Part shown: piece by piece, positions 26,652 to 37,469 of the stretch
How positions within the stretch are numbered: the first letter of the stretch is position 1
Layout of the letters: each line of letters starts with the position of its first letter
Source of the DNA: Tigriopus japonicus
Taxonomy: Eukaryota > Arthropoda > Copepoda > Harpacticoida > Harpacticidae
Direction of reading: 5' to 3'
DNA length: 64,000 bases
NCBI GenBank assembly: GCA_010645155.1
Contig: JAAGOF010000055.1
Span: 297,902-361,901 of the forward strand
Made by a program: the position numbers and the translations under genes
Notes under the pieces: generated by a model
Seen by the model: only the letters and a program-made list of their open reading frames with translations
Told to the model about the DNA's origin: nothing
The model's database searches: none

Positions 26652-27605
26652 CATTCTAGTTATATATTGTTGAAAAAAATAAATATAAAAATTTGAGAGC
26701 AACACTATTTTGTCACAAAAACGGGTTTCTAAAAACGTATTATTGTCTTTGAATTGTTGCTTTAACAGGGGATCTAATTGCTTGTCACATTATTAAAAAA
26801 TACGTCATGACGATGGAGCCGAAAAATAAACATGACTTAGTTTGAACATTTTCAACTACGTTGTCATATTCATTTTTTCTTGATATTCAGCGACTTTTCC
26901 AATTTTCTCACTTTTTTTTATTTTCAATGGATTTTAAGAAAAAACTGAAAATGTCCTTACCTTCTATAAATTTGGGCTTCGCCATCTAAATGAATGAATT
27001 CTGCATTTTTCACTATTTTGTCACAAAAAGCCAACTATCAGTTGTTTTGACATTTCCACCAACTAAAAATCTGCTGCCCCCCATTTTTTGAGTTATGACA
27101 CAAATGACATAGCCAGTATGTACAAAGAAATAGCTCTAAGAGAGCGTTTACATTCGTTTGATTTTCACAAGTAACCCGGAAATCATGTCTGTGACATCGA
27201 CTGGCCTCAGAGTTATTTGAGTGTGGTCATATTCCGCCTGTTTTGAGAGAATCGAACACTCTGAAGGTTTGCTCAAACAATAATCTTATCACACATCAAT
27301 GCCAGTAAAATCACCGACAGTAAAATCACTGACCAATTGACCTGACTGACGATGAAATCAAATTCAAAGCCAGACATGCCATCGAATAAAATGGAATTTT
27401 CGAGATTAATCGAATTCGAGCTTAAACTGCCAAGTGGACGACAGTGTAAGAACGTGTCGCATTTATGGATATAAACTCTTCTTGTAAACAAAAAGTAGAT
27501 TCTTCATTAACACTTAAATAAAAACACATAAAAATAGTAAAAACATTTTATCTTTATCAACAACCGATTCGATAAATCGATTCTTGGACGCTTTTAAAAA
27601 ACATC

Positions 27606-28709
27606 TTAGCCGAGAAGGACTCTCTTCATGATGTTGGTCTCCTCCTCCAAATTTTGGGAACTTCGAGCCACGGCAGGATCATCGGCCTTGCACAGAGGTG
27701 AGCACAAGTACTGAAGTAAAGGGATCTTGTATTTGCCGCAAAAGTCCACAAACTTGACGTGCTCCACTCGCGTGTTGAAATATACGCCTTGACACTTTGG
27801 ATTGACGCATTGGTGTGAGGAGTGCAGAAAACCATGTAGGGTGTGTGGCAAATCATCGGGTTGGTAATCGATGCGATTAGTGATTATTACTCTGGCAGTG
27901 AGTTCCAGAAGTGAGGAGGGCTGGTAAGTCATTTCTCGGATGAATCGCACCACCAGGGGGTTGTCCCTTAGACTGAGCTCGGAAAGACTCTTCAAGCGGA
28001 TTAGACCTTCGGGAAGCGTGGTAAGGCGGTTCTGATGAAGCTGGAGACACTCCAACCTTTTGAGACAACAGATACATTCGGGCAAGGACTCCAGTTGGTT
28101 ATCACAGAGAATCAAGGCATGAAGGTTGGCCAATTGGCATATTTCGCTGGGCAATGCTCGAATTTGGTTGCCTCCAAGGTAGAACACGCGTAGGCGTTTA
28201 AGGTTTTTGATTCCCCGCGGGATTTCAGTTAGCCGATTACCTCCCAAAAACAGATTTCGAAGACTCACCACGCCTAGAACAGGCGATGGAATGGTGGTAA
28301 GTCGATTGCCGGACAGATTCAGGTCTCGCAATCGAACCATAGAGGACATCGTTTTGGGAAAGCTCAAGTCATCCAAGAGATTGTTGCGTAGGAATAATTG
28401 GGTCAGATTCACCATGGTATTGAGATTTTCAGGGAGCTCCCTGATAAGGTTGTTGCTCAGATCCAGGACACTAATGTTACGGAAACTGGTGAGTGCATTG
28501 GCCATCGAATCCAAGCTGTTGTTGTATAAAAGGATTTTTTCAATTTGATCTTTTTCCGTTGACTCGGACATCTCAATGAGGTTCACTTCTAAGACCTCCG
28601 AGACCAGGCCTTGGTATGAGAAGTCAATCTTCTTTGGATTGACAGTCTCATCATCGCTGGAACTATCACAGGAGGCACTCGAACTCACCAGGACGTAGTT
28701 TGTGGCCAT
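27606..28709 (-). CDS. LRRC58: Leucine-rich repeat protein LRRC58
   Basis: A single open frame of 367 residues starts at an ATG at 28709. It has an acidic N-terminus, then about eight leucine-rich repeats (LSVLDLSNN-like, LRDLNLSGNRL, LRNLFLGGNRLTEIP, LRVFYLGGNQIRALP, LHALILCDNQLESLP, LECLQLHQNRLTTLP, LSELSLRDNPLVVRF). The C-terminal domain carries DLP, CxNPKCxGVYF, KFVDFCGKY and LxYLCSPLC and ends KRVLLG. The length and the whole tail match human LRRC58 (371 residues as I recall). Vertebrate LRRC58 has recently been linked to a cullin-RING ligase that controls cysteine dioxygenase turnover; that role here is inference. The gene has no introns, unlike its vertebrate counterpart, and sits beside MITE-rich DNA, but the frame is intact. 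Confidence 0.95.
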   Translation of the reverse strand: MATNYVLVSSSASCDSSSDDETVNPKKIDFSYQGLVSEVLEVNLIEMSESTEKDQIEKILLYNNSLDSMANALTSFRNISVLDLSNNLIRELPENLNTMVNLTQLFLRNNLLDDLSFPKTMSSMVRLRDLNLSGNRLTTIPSPVLGVVSLRNLFLGGNRLTEIPRGIKNLKRLRVFYLGGNQIRALPSEICQLANLHALILCDNQLESLPECICCLKRLECLQLHQNRLTTLPEGLIRLKSLSELSLRDNPLVVRFIREMTYQPSSLLELTARVIITNRIDYQPDDLPHTLHGFLHSSHQCVNPKCQGVYFNTRVEHVKFVDFCGKYKIPLLQYLCSPLCKADDPAVARSSQNLEEETNIMKRVLLG

Positions 28710-31252
28710 TTTGGAGAGATCGTTGGTCCAATCGTTCTGGAATTATTGATGACAGAAACGTAATGAGCTCTGTTTAGCCAAATGTTGACATTGGCCACAC
28801 ATGTGGAAGTCGAACTTTAATGAGAGCTATCGAATCGGGTTTAAACCGGATCAATCACACAATGGGGACTTGAAGTTGGTCCTATGGGTAAACACATTCA
28901 ACTTTTACATTGTCAAATTGGGTTCTTACTTGGCTTGGTCCAATTTCGTTTCCGTATTTTCGGATATCCCGTCAACGTTTTGGGAGCGTGTCTTGCCACG
29001 TTGACTTCCAAATTCTGACTGACTTGTTGTTGAAAGAGACAGACAGTTACTACAAGTTTAAAAGCAAGATTTGGGGAAGCATCAAGGGCAAAGTCCGTTT
29101 CACCCAAGATTATCACCAACGAGGCTCATGATTGGTTTTGCAGAGTCAAAAGGAACGTACATTTTCGAGAAATTGACCAATGATATTCTCATTCTGCGTG
29201 ACTTTTTCTCGAAAACCCGGTGTTGGTTACATATTTTCAATCTCTACGATAAATACGTTGTTGGACACTGATTTTCTCTTTAGCCTTATGGTTGCTCCTT
29301 CTAATACAATCATATTTTAATAAAACCTAAACAAATTTGGCTTCCCAATTTGCTCCATGGACCCGATAATCGTTTCGTATGCATCAACCTCTGAGAACGA
29401 GTTTACACACTCTGTGACCTCTGATCGAGTTGATCGTGCTCCATTATGTGACTCCTCGTATAGATTGACATCAAACTTAAATAATAACAACGGACTTTAC
29501 GTGTCGGACATCCTTGGACTTGACCTTGCATTAGATGGGCCAAAAGAATAAAGCTGTTAACTAACCATTCGCCGTTGAAAAATCAACAGGTACTGCCAGA
29601 ACTTGGCATGTCCCAAATTGGTGCCAAAATGGTACAAGAATTCATCCCAATCCCAGTCCCAATTCAACCATAATCTTTGTTCGGACATCTTGCTGGTACT
29701 TTTTAAGGCACGATCGAACAAACGAACGAACAGACAAGACAAACAAACAAACAAACAAACAAACAAACAAACACAGTGGCGCTTCAGAAAACAACGTAGA
29801 CAGTCAGTCCAAAAATAGTGAGCGTCTCTTCCTTTGGGTGGGCATTTGGGCCTGCCTGCTTGCCTGATTGTGAGCTGCAGCCATCGACACTCTAGAGTAC
29901 AAAATCCTTATAAAACATTGAGACCACGATAACTGCCAACTTGAACTCATTTACAACTCAATAATGAAAAAACCCAACTTGGTAGTGTTGTCGGCTATTA
30001 CACAAAAGGACCGGCCAATGTGCAGAGAGAGATATACTCACTTTATGTAGCAATTATGATTTTAGGCCAAGATGGCAGAATTCGGGGTCACTCAAAGTTT
30101 CAAGCTCAGGCACTTTAAGAACTCATAAGAGTCATTTATTGTTTGAAAACGAGGATGACACAGCCCTTTGTTGATGTTTGTTTGTGTGATGCTTCTTTCG
30201 CGTGTTTTGATTGTTTCCCGTTCAGGAAACGGAACATATTCATGATCCACCGTTGTCAACCTAATCCAATTTTCTCATGCTTCCCCTTAAGTTCAAATAT
30301 GGAACGTTTGTTTTCGATACGGTCCATAACATCGTACTGATCCGATTGGAATGTAGAAATGTAGTGATTTCTATTTTCACATGTAGATTTCATCACCCAT
30401 TTTAACTAAGGTTGCGTTATTAGCAATATTAAACTACCTTCCAATTAAATCTTGCCCTGTTGGAGCATAGCAAACGCAGGGTTGGTATCAAAACTCTAGG
30501 TAATAGGTGGTAAGAATATGGGACATTGACTGAGATAAAAGAATGACCATTGGCGCTTCATATTGATCTTCCTGAGAAAAAACCATATTTACCATCATTA
30601 ACATCTTTAGAGTTATCTTTTGAAGCCGATTGAAAATTGTAAAATATCCGAATTTCCATGTGATTGGATTACGTCAGTCTTAAAGTTCTTAAAATCATCC
30701 CAAATGCAAATATCTTGTAGAAATGGGCAATGCCCCACCATTTCAATATTTTGGCTAGCGTCAGGAGGCGTTTAGGCTTGAAGAAACTTGGAAACTGCAA
30801 AACAGGCTTGATTGGAATAAAATTAAATAACCGTGGGCCAGGGATACTTAAGGCAATCACGGCACTGATTCTGGAACTCCCATTGCACTGAAAATAGGAA
30901 ATGAGTGTAAAGAATCGATCTAGGATTGATGACTAATGACAAAAGTCATTTGTGATTGTTGTAAACGTGGCCAGAAGCTGATCGAGAAACCAGCCCTGAT
31001 TTGACGTCAACCAACGAACACGTTGTGTTGTGTTATTCTTTCGGAAAGATTGCGAAATTTGCGATAGTCTCAAATCTTCTCATTTATATATGTGACGCCT
31101 TTGTGGGTTTGGTAGTTTACCAGTCCTGGAATTAAAAGTCGCCAAGGACATCGACATCGATTGGAAATCCTCCCGAACTTCTTCGGTTGCCAGCCAACCT
31201 CCCTTTTTCTAGGGGCGGGAAAAGGGCCGACTTCCGGTGAACGCGATCAAGG
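28710..31252. other. Intergenic stretch between LRRC58 and PTRH2
   Basis: No gene was recognised. It holds a CAAA microsatellite at 29738-29773, an AATAAA at about 29320 that belongs to no gene I can identify, and short unsupported open frames. The last 300 bp probably include the PTRH2 promoter. Confidence 0.5.
29738..29773. repeat. CAAA tetranucleotide microsatellite
   Basis: About nine uninterrupted CAAA/ACAA units follow a degenerate GAACAAACGAAC stretch. Confidence 0.9.
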
Positions 31253-31855
31253 ATGACCAGTGCCGCCAACACCTGGTTCAACGCACCCCCGCCCCTGCCC
31301 TTCTGGACGGGATTGGGCGTGGGCGTGGGCCTGAGTCTCATTCTATGGCGCATCCCCACCGGTCAACCGGATTCGAAGTGGGTTAAAGACGACCAAGAGA
31401 ACCCATCGGACGACGAATGGGAGACCCAATCCGAAGAAGAAGAAGACGATGAGAAGGTAGACCTCCTCACCGACGACAAGGATACAATCATCTCGGCCAA
31501 GGGACCCATGAAGATGACCTTGGTGGTGCGCAATGATTTGAAAATGGGCAAAGGCAAGGCCGCCGCTCAATGCTCGCACGCCGCCGTGGCCGCTTACAAA
31601 CTGGCCAAACACAAAGCTCCGGCCTTACTACGCAGCTGGGAACGCCACGGACAACCCAAAGTGGTGCTCAAGGTCGATTCCCAATTGGAATTAGAGACCG
31701 TGCAAGCCACCGCTCGTTCACTCGGATTGATAAACGCCATCATCGCCGATGCGGGACGAACGCAGATCGAGGCCGGGTCTCGAACGGTAGTGGCCGTCGG
31801 TCCCGGACCCGAAGTTTTGATCGACCGAGTTACGGGACATCTCAAGCTTTATTAA
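31253..31855 (+). CDS. PTRH2: Peptidyl-tRNA hydrolase 2 (Bit1)
   Basis: A 200-residue intronless frame starts at the ATG at 31253. Residues about 15-33 form a hydrophobic segment (PFWTGLGVGVGLSLILW), matching the N-terminal membrane/mitochondrial anchor of PTRH2. An acidic linker with runs of Glu/Asp follows. From about residue 85 comes the archaeal/eukaryotic-type PTH2 domain: KMTLVVRNDLKMGKGKAAAQ, CSHAA, GQPKVVLKV, DAGRTQIEAGSRTVVAVGPG and the end GHLKLY. The enzyme cleaves the ester bond of peptidyl-tRNA released from stalled ribosomes; in mammals it is also a pro-apoptotic mitochondrial protein. The stop codon lies 27 bp from that of the convergent Canopy gene. The hydrolase residues of the family (Lys in GKG, Asp in DAG) are present. 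Confidence 0.97.
   Translation: MTSAANTWFNAPPPLPFWTGLGVGVGLSLILWRIPTGQPDSKWVKDDQENPSDDEWETQSEEEEDDEKVDLLTDDKDTIISAKGPMKMTLVVRNDLKMGKGKAAAQCSHAAVAAYKLAKHKAPALLRSWERHGQPKVVLKVDSQLELETVQATARSLGLINAIIADAGRTQIEAGSRTVVAVGPGPEVLIDRVTGHLKLY
31848..31853 (-). terminator. Candidate polyadenylation signal of the Canopy gene, inside PTRH2
   Basis: TTTATT on the plus strand is AATAAA on the minus strand, 30 bp beyond the Canopy stop. It overlaps the last two codons and the stop codon of PTRH2. If used, the Canopy mRNA would end within PTRH2 coding sequence. Confidence 0.5.
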
Positions 31856-31882
31856 CCGGCATGTTTTGAGCCACCCGTGCGA

Positions 31883-32611
31883 TTATAGTTCCCGGTGTGT
31901 CTGGCTAGGTCGGACTCGTTGCCGCCCGCAGAGTTGCGTCCGTTGATGGCAAATGGTTTGCATGACTGGCTCCAGATCGCTTTGGGGTTGAGCCATAACG
32001 TCATGGAAATGTTCCTCGTGTTCTTCCAACACGCTCTCGCACTAAAAAATAGACGAATGTGAAACGCGTAACAACTTAGGACCTTCTCTTAATTATCCGT
32101 GGGTCGTACGTAGAATTTGAGCCGAGTGTTCAGATCTTCGTCGGGGACGATGTCCACCGCCCCGAAATTGGGATTCATGCCCCCTTCACGGTTAGTAATA
32201 CGAATCAGCGTGGGTCGACCCGTGTCCTTTGTTTGGGCTTGAGCGTAGTCTTCAAATTGTTCGCACAATGTCTCGATGATTTCGTCCAGGTGCGCCACCG
32301 ATCTCAAGTAGGGGACCTAGCGATGGAATGGCATATCTACTTAATTAGGATGTTTGAACGCCTCCACATACCAATCGCCCTACCACTTTCCTGTCGTTGG
32401 TCCCATCGGCCTTCAATCGAAATCCACCCACTTCGATTTTCTTGTTTGGGTCCACTTGTTTGATGGCAAACGCGAACTCTTTAACCATAGCTTGACAAAC
32501 CAGACACTTCAACGTCTCGGAATTAAACGCATTCTTATTTTCAATTTGCCCAATTGTAAGAACTTGAAGGACCAAGAGACTGCTCCAATAATGCTTCAAA
32601 GAATTCATCAT
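31883..32611 (-). CDS. CNPY2: Canopy-family (MIR-interacting saposin-like) ER protein
   Basis: Three exons on the minus strand, 32611-32372, 32316-32110 and 32041-31883, join in phase 0 at GT-AG introns of 55 and 68 bp to give 201 residues. The start is the first of two adjacent Met codons, followed by a hydrophobic signal peptide (WSSLLVLQVLTIG). The mature part carries LKCLVCQAMVKEF, KIEVGGFRLKADG, VPYLRSVAHLDEIIETLCEQ, LKFYCESVLEEHEEHF and a terminal ICHQRTQLC, giving the six cysteines of the saposin-like fold. It ends THREL, a KDEL-like tetrapeptide HREL that would keep it in the ER. The family (Canopy/Seele/CNPY) acts in the folding or trafficking of secreted and receptor proteins; Drosophila Seele serves dorsoventral patterning. 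Exon 2 can read past its donor to a stop at 32089, which would lose two cysteines and the retention tail. The paralogue assignment (CNPY1/2) is tentative. Confidence 0.9.
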
Positions 32612-33160
32612 TAAGAATGAACGGGTCTTTTGCGTGACAAGAGAGGAAGATATATAAGAACACCACGACAAGGTCCGACAGGTGAGAGCTTGTGTCGTTC
32701 AGAGCTGTGTTAACAAGGTGAACTGCCTTCTACTTCATAACGTAAATCGTCGATTCGGCGAGGATGATAAGCTTGTCGCGCTCTATTTTGCATGAAGGAA
32801 GAATATCCCCCTTTCGAAAGCCAAAGACGACTCGACCAGCGCAAAGGAAGCTTTTTAAGGTGGAGAGAATTGAAATTTAACGCTTTCGCAAAAGATTTAT
32901 TAATACGTTAGAATAAAACAGAATGGGAAATGTAACAAGGAAATGAGTTATCTCTAATGCACACGCTAATGAAATCGCACGCAAATAATACCCCAACAGT
33001 AACTGGAAGGGACCTGGATACACCAGAAAGGGAGGCGAGGTTCCCTCTCATCTCAAGGAAGAGTTCTCAGGCTCATATTTTGTCAGGTTGATCACAGAAG
33101 TTTTTTTCTTTACTTGTTCATTTGATGCGTTATCTCCGTGGCCGCGGCGGAAAGCTCCAC

Positions 33161-34471
33161 TTACAGCTCAGTCTTGATGTCGTCCAGTTCAACATCGGAC
33201 AAATCAATATCTTCTTCCACGGGTAATTCGCCGTCTTTGCCATCCCACGCGTCCACCGTCACAATCTCGGGCATTTTCGCACCCTTCACGGGACTGGTTC
33301 GGCCTTTGCCGTAAGACAAATCTCGGAGGAATTCCTTGATTCCGTCATAGCCAAACGAGCCAGTGAGAGTGGAATACTTCATCTTTTTGTGACTCATCAC
33401 GGCCATGGCTGGGTAGCCGAAACCGCCAATATCGAGCGCCTCTTCTAGAGCGGGTTGAGCAGTGCCTTCCGTCCAAACCCAGCCCCAACCCTGCTTCTTG
33501 AACTTGTCGCCGAGTTTGTTGATCGTTTTGATGTAGTCGTTCCGGCATTGACTCTGGCAATCCAAAATATGCGGCAAAAAGGCGATGACGCAGAGCGACT
33601 TCTTCTCACAATTCTCGACCATGTCGTCGGCATTCGTGACTTGGACCACTTCGGGGGCGGGAATGTTTTCCGTGAATCGATCGAGGGCCCAATTCACGAT
33701 ATCGTTGGCCGTTCGTCCGCCGTCGAATTCTTCCGGACTGGACTTCGGTCCACTGGGAAAGTATTTAATAGTGGGGTAACCTTGTACGCCGTATTGCGAA
33801 GCCAGACCTCCGTGAACCGTGGCATCCACGGCACCCAACTTGACTTTCCCCTTCAACTCGGTGGCGGCCTTGGCCCATTCCGGCGCCAAATTCTTACAAT
33901 GTCCGCACCAAGGCGCGAAGAATTCCACCAACCACATGTCATCCGAATCGAGCACGAGCTTCTTGAAGTTGGACTCGGTCAGTTCGATGACGTCGTCCTT
34001 GGAGCCGGATCCACCGCCCGAACCGCCGCTGGATTTGCCGCCCATCCGTTCTCGAACCAAGGCTTCGGCCGTCTTTTGGGCCTGTTGAACGATCCCTTGA
34101 GCCGTGCGGGCTCCGTTGTAGGCCTCGGGTTTCTTCTTGTTTCCGCCAAACACCTTGATGGTGGGGAAGCCCTGAACGCCGTATTGCCCGCAAAGCGACT
34201 TGTGGGTGTCGCAATCCACGGCACCCACGCCCACAATGCCCTTGAGGGCCTTAGCGGCCTTTTGGTATTCGGGCACCAATTGTTGGCAATGGCCGCACCA
34301 AGGGGCGTAGAATTCGACCACCCACACGCCATCGCTGTCCTTGACGCGATTATCAAAGTTATTGGGCGTTAACTCGACCACGCCCGAACTCTTGCTGTAC
34401 AAGGCCCGACCGGGCTGAGCCCACACGGTCAGCACCACGCCCAAAACCATCCACGTCCAAGACCCCGACAT
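33161..34471 (-). CDS. PDIA6: Protein disulfide isomerase A6 (P5)
   Basis: A 436-residue frame starts at the ATG at 34471; the frame extends eight codons further upstream but without an ATG. A signal peptide (MVLGVVLTVWAQPGRA) is followed by two thioredoxin domains with active sites APWCGHC at residues about 59-62 and 189-192, each with its cis-Pro loop (GFPTIK, GYPTIK). They are separated by a Gly/Ser-rich linker. A redox-inactive thioredoxin-like b domain follows (FLPHILDCQSQCRNDY, GFGYPAMAVMSHKK). The acidic tail ends KTEL, an ER-retention signal. The enzyme forms and rearranges disulfides and works with BiP in the unfolded protein response. All coding sequence is in one exon; a 5' UTR intron (about 34673-34505) is suggested by gtaaga and ttcttcag. 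AATAAA on the minus strand at 32901-32896 is a plausible polyadenylation signal. Confidence 0.97.
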   Translation of the reverse strand: MSGSWTWMVLGVVLTVWAQPGRALYSKSSGVVELTPNNFDNRVKDSDGVWVVEFYAPWCGHCQQLVPEYQKAAKALKGIVGVGAVDCDTHKSLCGQYGVQGFPTIKVFGGNKKKPEAYNGARTAQGIVQQAQKTAEALVRERMGGKSSGGSGGGSGSKDDVIELTESNFKKLVLDSDDMWLVEFFAPWCGHCKNLAPEWAKAATELKGKVKLGAVDATVHGGLASQYGVQGYPTIKYFPSGPKSSPEEFDGGRTANDIVNWALDRFTENIPAPEVVQVTNADDMVENCEKKSLCVIAFLPHILDCQSQCRNDYIKTINKLGDKFKKQGWGWVWTEGTAQPALEEALDIGGFGYPAMAVMSHKKMKYSTLTGSFGYDGIKEFLRDLSYGKGRTSPVKGAKMPEIVTVDAWDGKDGELPVEEDIDLSDVELDDIKTEL

Positions 34472-34504
34472 CTTGACCCTTGAGACACGTTTCAATCAAT
34501 CTCG

Positions 34505-34673
34505 CTGAAGAACGGCCGAGCGGAAAACGGAAAGAAAGAAAGAAATCCAAATCAATATCGAGCCGAGCGAATAAAATGCCCGAGAACACGGGGTCAATCA
34601 ATCCCCCAATCACGGTCACACCCCCCGTCCCGTTCCTTTGGCTTGACTCGCAAGAGTGGAAATGAAGTCTTAC
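34505..34673 (-). other. Probable 5' UTR intron of PDIA6
   Basis: On the minus strand a consensus donor (G then gtaaga) lies at 34673 and a pyrimidine-rich acceptor (gttcttcag) ends at 34505, 34 bp upstream of the start codon. It was inferred from splice consensus only. Confidence 0.5.
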
Positions 34674-34858
34674 CTCTGATTTTATGGATTCACAATCCCA
34701 GGGCTTGGATTTGTTAGACTGTTGACGATCGATTGTAAATGTGTATTGCCTTGTATTTTGATCCGGCTTAGTGGCACTTGAACTCGACACTGATTCGAAT
34801 GGGACGTCGACTCACTCAATATGAAGAGGCACTGCCACTCACTCTCTCGCTCAGTTAG

Positions 34859-35945
34859 CAGTGCCTCCAGATCTTAGAGATCGAAAAACGCCAGAAAATG
34901 TGCCAAAAGCGCAAGTTTTTTAATGGCTCATGTGAAAGTGCAAGAAAAAACGCGAGACGCCAAATCAAAGCTTTCTAGAGCATTAAAAAGAAGTGCTATT
35001 GCTAAAGTGCTTGTAAATGTAGAGATTGAATGAAAATGGCACAACCAGCAAAAAGGCAGCTGTCATGTAAAAATCACAGTCTTAAACTTGCCAAATTTTA
35101 GTAAAGCTCAACTCTGTTTTTTTGTTCAATGGTTGGTTTAATGTTTCATAAAAATTAATGGATATCTGTAAGCAGATGATAAATTCATGTTTTAAGTCAG
35201 CAGAGAGATTTTTATCAAGATATCAGCACATTTCACAACATACAGTAAAAATGTTGTAAAATATTCATTAAAACACACAAATTGCAATTACCGTGAGTAC
35301 AATTTGAATTGGATTACAAAGCTTAAGTTTTTGTTTCAATCTTAATTTAATAAAAACACACGAATGAAAGAGAAAAATACACTTTTGACATTACATATGG
35401 ACAAATATCAATTTTGAGATATAGATGCCTCAACCAATTACTGTTGCCGTTTTTATGTTAAAAAATGATTTTTGATGTCTATATTTGGCGAAAAATATTT
35501 ACTTAAAAAAGGACTTCCGATTTTTCAATATGTTAGCTTTCCAAGCTCCTCGATTTTTTTTTACTGATGCAGGGTTTTGGCATTTTTGGAAACCTACGAT
35601 TTTTTTAGTTAGATTCTCATTTTGAACTTGAAATTCCCTCAAATCTGAAAAAAGACATGATTGAACAAGAGTACATAAATATAATTGAACTTCCACGGGC
35701 TGCTCTTTTAAACATTGTATTTTGCTTTAGCAGACACAGAAATAAGTTTCAGATTGAAACATTGCAAATTTGTTGGTAAAATCATTGTTGTTTGCCTCTA
35801 AAGAAAGTCATTTTAAATGATTTTTAGGGATTTTAGAACTCTAAAATGCGAGTTTTCGTTATTTTGACTCGGTCCTGATAAGCGAGCAAACCGGACCCCC
35901 AAAAAGCGCAAAATTTGCGCAAAAGCGCAAAATATGGAAGCACTG
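34859..35945. mobile_element. Non-autonomous hAT-like element, 1.09 kb
   Basis: The ends read CAGTGCCTCCA and TGGAAGCACTG, inverted copies with one mismatch. They are flanked by TCAGTTAG (34851-34858) and TCAGTCAG (35946-35953), an 8-bp target duplication with one difference. TIR sequence and 8-bp duplication are typical of hAT elements. The interior is AT-rich without a transposase frame. It lies just upstream of the PDIA6 5' end. Confidence 0.75.
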
Positions 35946-36219
35946 TCAGTCAGTGAGCGAACACACGCCGCACGGTGATTCGACTACTGAAGACTCGAGA
36001 ATCACCACACTCAAGACCAGGCTTGCCATCAAGGAGAAAGAATCAGGTCAAAGGCTTCTTTTGTTGAAATGGCCGAAAAAACGAACTAATGTCAAGGATG
36101 GATCCTCCAGGCTGTTTGAATCATCTTTTCCATGTAAGAGAAAAACAGCGGATTTCGCAGAACATAACTGATAAATTCTGGCCCAAGAAGGTTTATTCCC
36201 GCGTCACTGATTGTGATGC

Positions 36220-36530
36220 TCCGTACTCTGATTGGTCCAAGTGGCAGAATGCCGACTCGCGCGTCTCCGATTGGTCCAACGAAGCATCTTCACTTTACTT
36301 CATGACGACCTCCATCCGTCGCTAACTCGGCCCCGATGTTCGACAAAGCCGACACCAAATGGACATCTTGGGGTGCCTCTCCATGTCCGACCCCGACCTT
36401 CAACGCCACGTCGAACTCACACATTGTGTTGATTATGAAATGACAGTGTTCCAGCCCCAATAAAAAGGTCATTCTGGAACAGGTGTGCTTGTCGATGGAG
36501 GAAAACTGCCCGACGGCTGCAATCATGATA
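36220..36530. other. Ambiguous GC-richer patch with open frames
   Basis: Two CCAAT boxes (CTGATTGGTCC and CCGATTGGTCC at about 36228-36278) precede a CpG-richer stretch. The minus frame 36526-36290 (78 codons, open further upstream) is protein-like in composition, and a plus AATAAA lies at about 36459. I recognise no family on either strand. It could be a gene fragment or a dead gene. Confidence 0.2.
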
Positions 36531-37469
36531 AATTGATAATAATTGACTTCTTGACCAACAAAAGAAGCTCATATCTTGCACGACTTACAATATTAAACTA
36601 TCTTCACTTTCGTGGTGTAGCAACGCTTTGATTTCGCTTCTGATATAATAAGCAACAAGAATGAAAGTAAAAACTGCTGATTGAGTTCAATCTGATTTTT
36701 AATCTGCTCAATCATTTGTGCACGCCTGCCTTTACCGTCAATTCACGTAAAACAGTACAATTTGTCACCTCTTTGAAAAATGCTTTGGTTCATAGAGAAT
36801 ATTCAAAAAGTGAAAATTTCAGACGAGGTCTGAAACGGTCATCACGGTCAAACAAAATTTTTAGCACTACTTTTGCAATGGACCAATGGCAATGATGGCA
36901 TTCCTAAAAGATTAAAATCTGATTGAATCCCATCACTAGAAGATTTCAGAATTTTGCCTAAGCTCTGCAAAATCATATCGCTAGCAGTTTGAGGAGAGGA
37001 AAATCCTAATCAACAACGACAAAGACACCTCGTTGAATTTGGTCGGTCACATGGGGGTTTTTCCTCATAGGTCCCGGTCCTAACATTTTTTTGTTTTAGA
37101 TTTGGACTAGAATACGAGCACCTTGCTACGGTTCTGTTGTAAGTAGCGTCAACCTCCTTACTTGAGCATCACTGACACACCTGTCCTCATAAAGGGACAA
37201 TGGCCCCTCACGAAAGGGGTTTTCCTGTAAAATGAACCAAGGAAAAAGCCGGTTTCTGATATCCCTCACAGTTTTCAGGGGATAGTTTAGCAATGCTCAG
37301 CAATCTAACCATTGTCTTTTTCTTTATGGCTTAGAATGAGGATGGCATGCCCTTCAAAGAATCTGGGAACACAAATTCTTAAATTCACTTCAATTTTCAA
37401 CCGTTGATAGTCAAGTAGCAAGGCTTGTCTCACACCGAATTTCAGGAATATGGCTTGCATATTGTGAAG

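Noticed and set aside
33455..34372. 305-codon plus-strand frame
   Set aside because: It is the exact antisense shadow of PDIA6 coding sequence.
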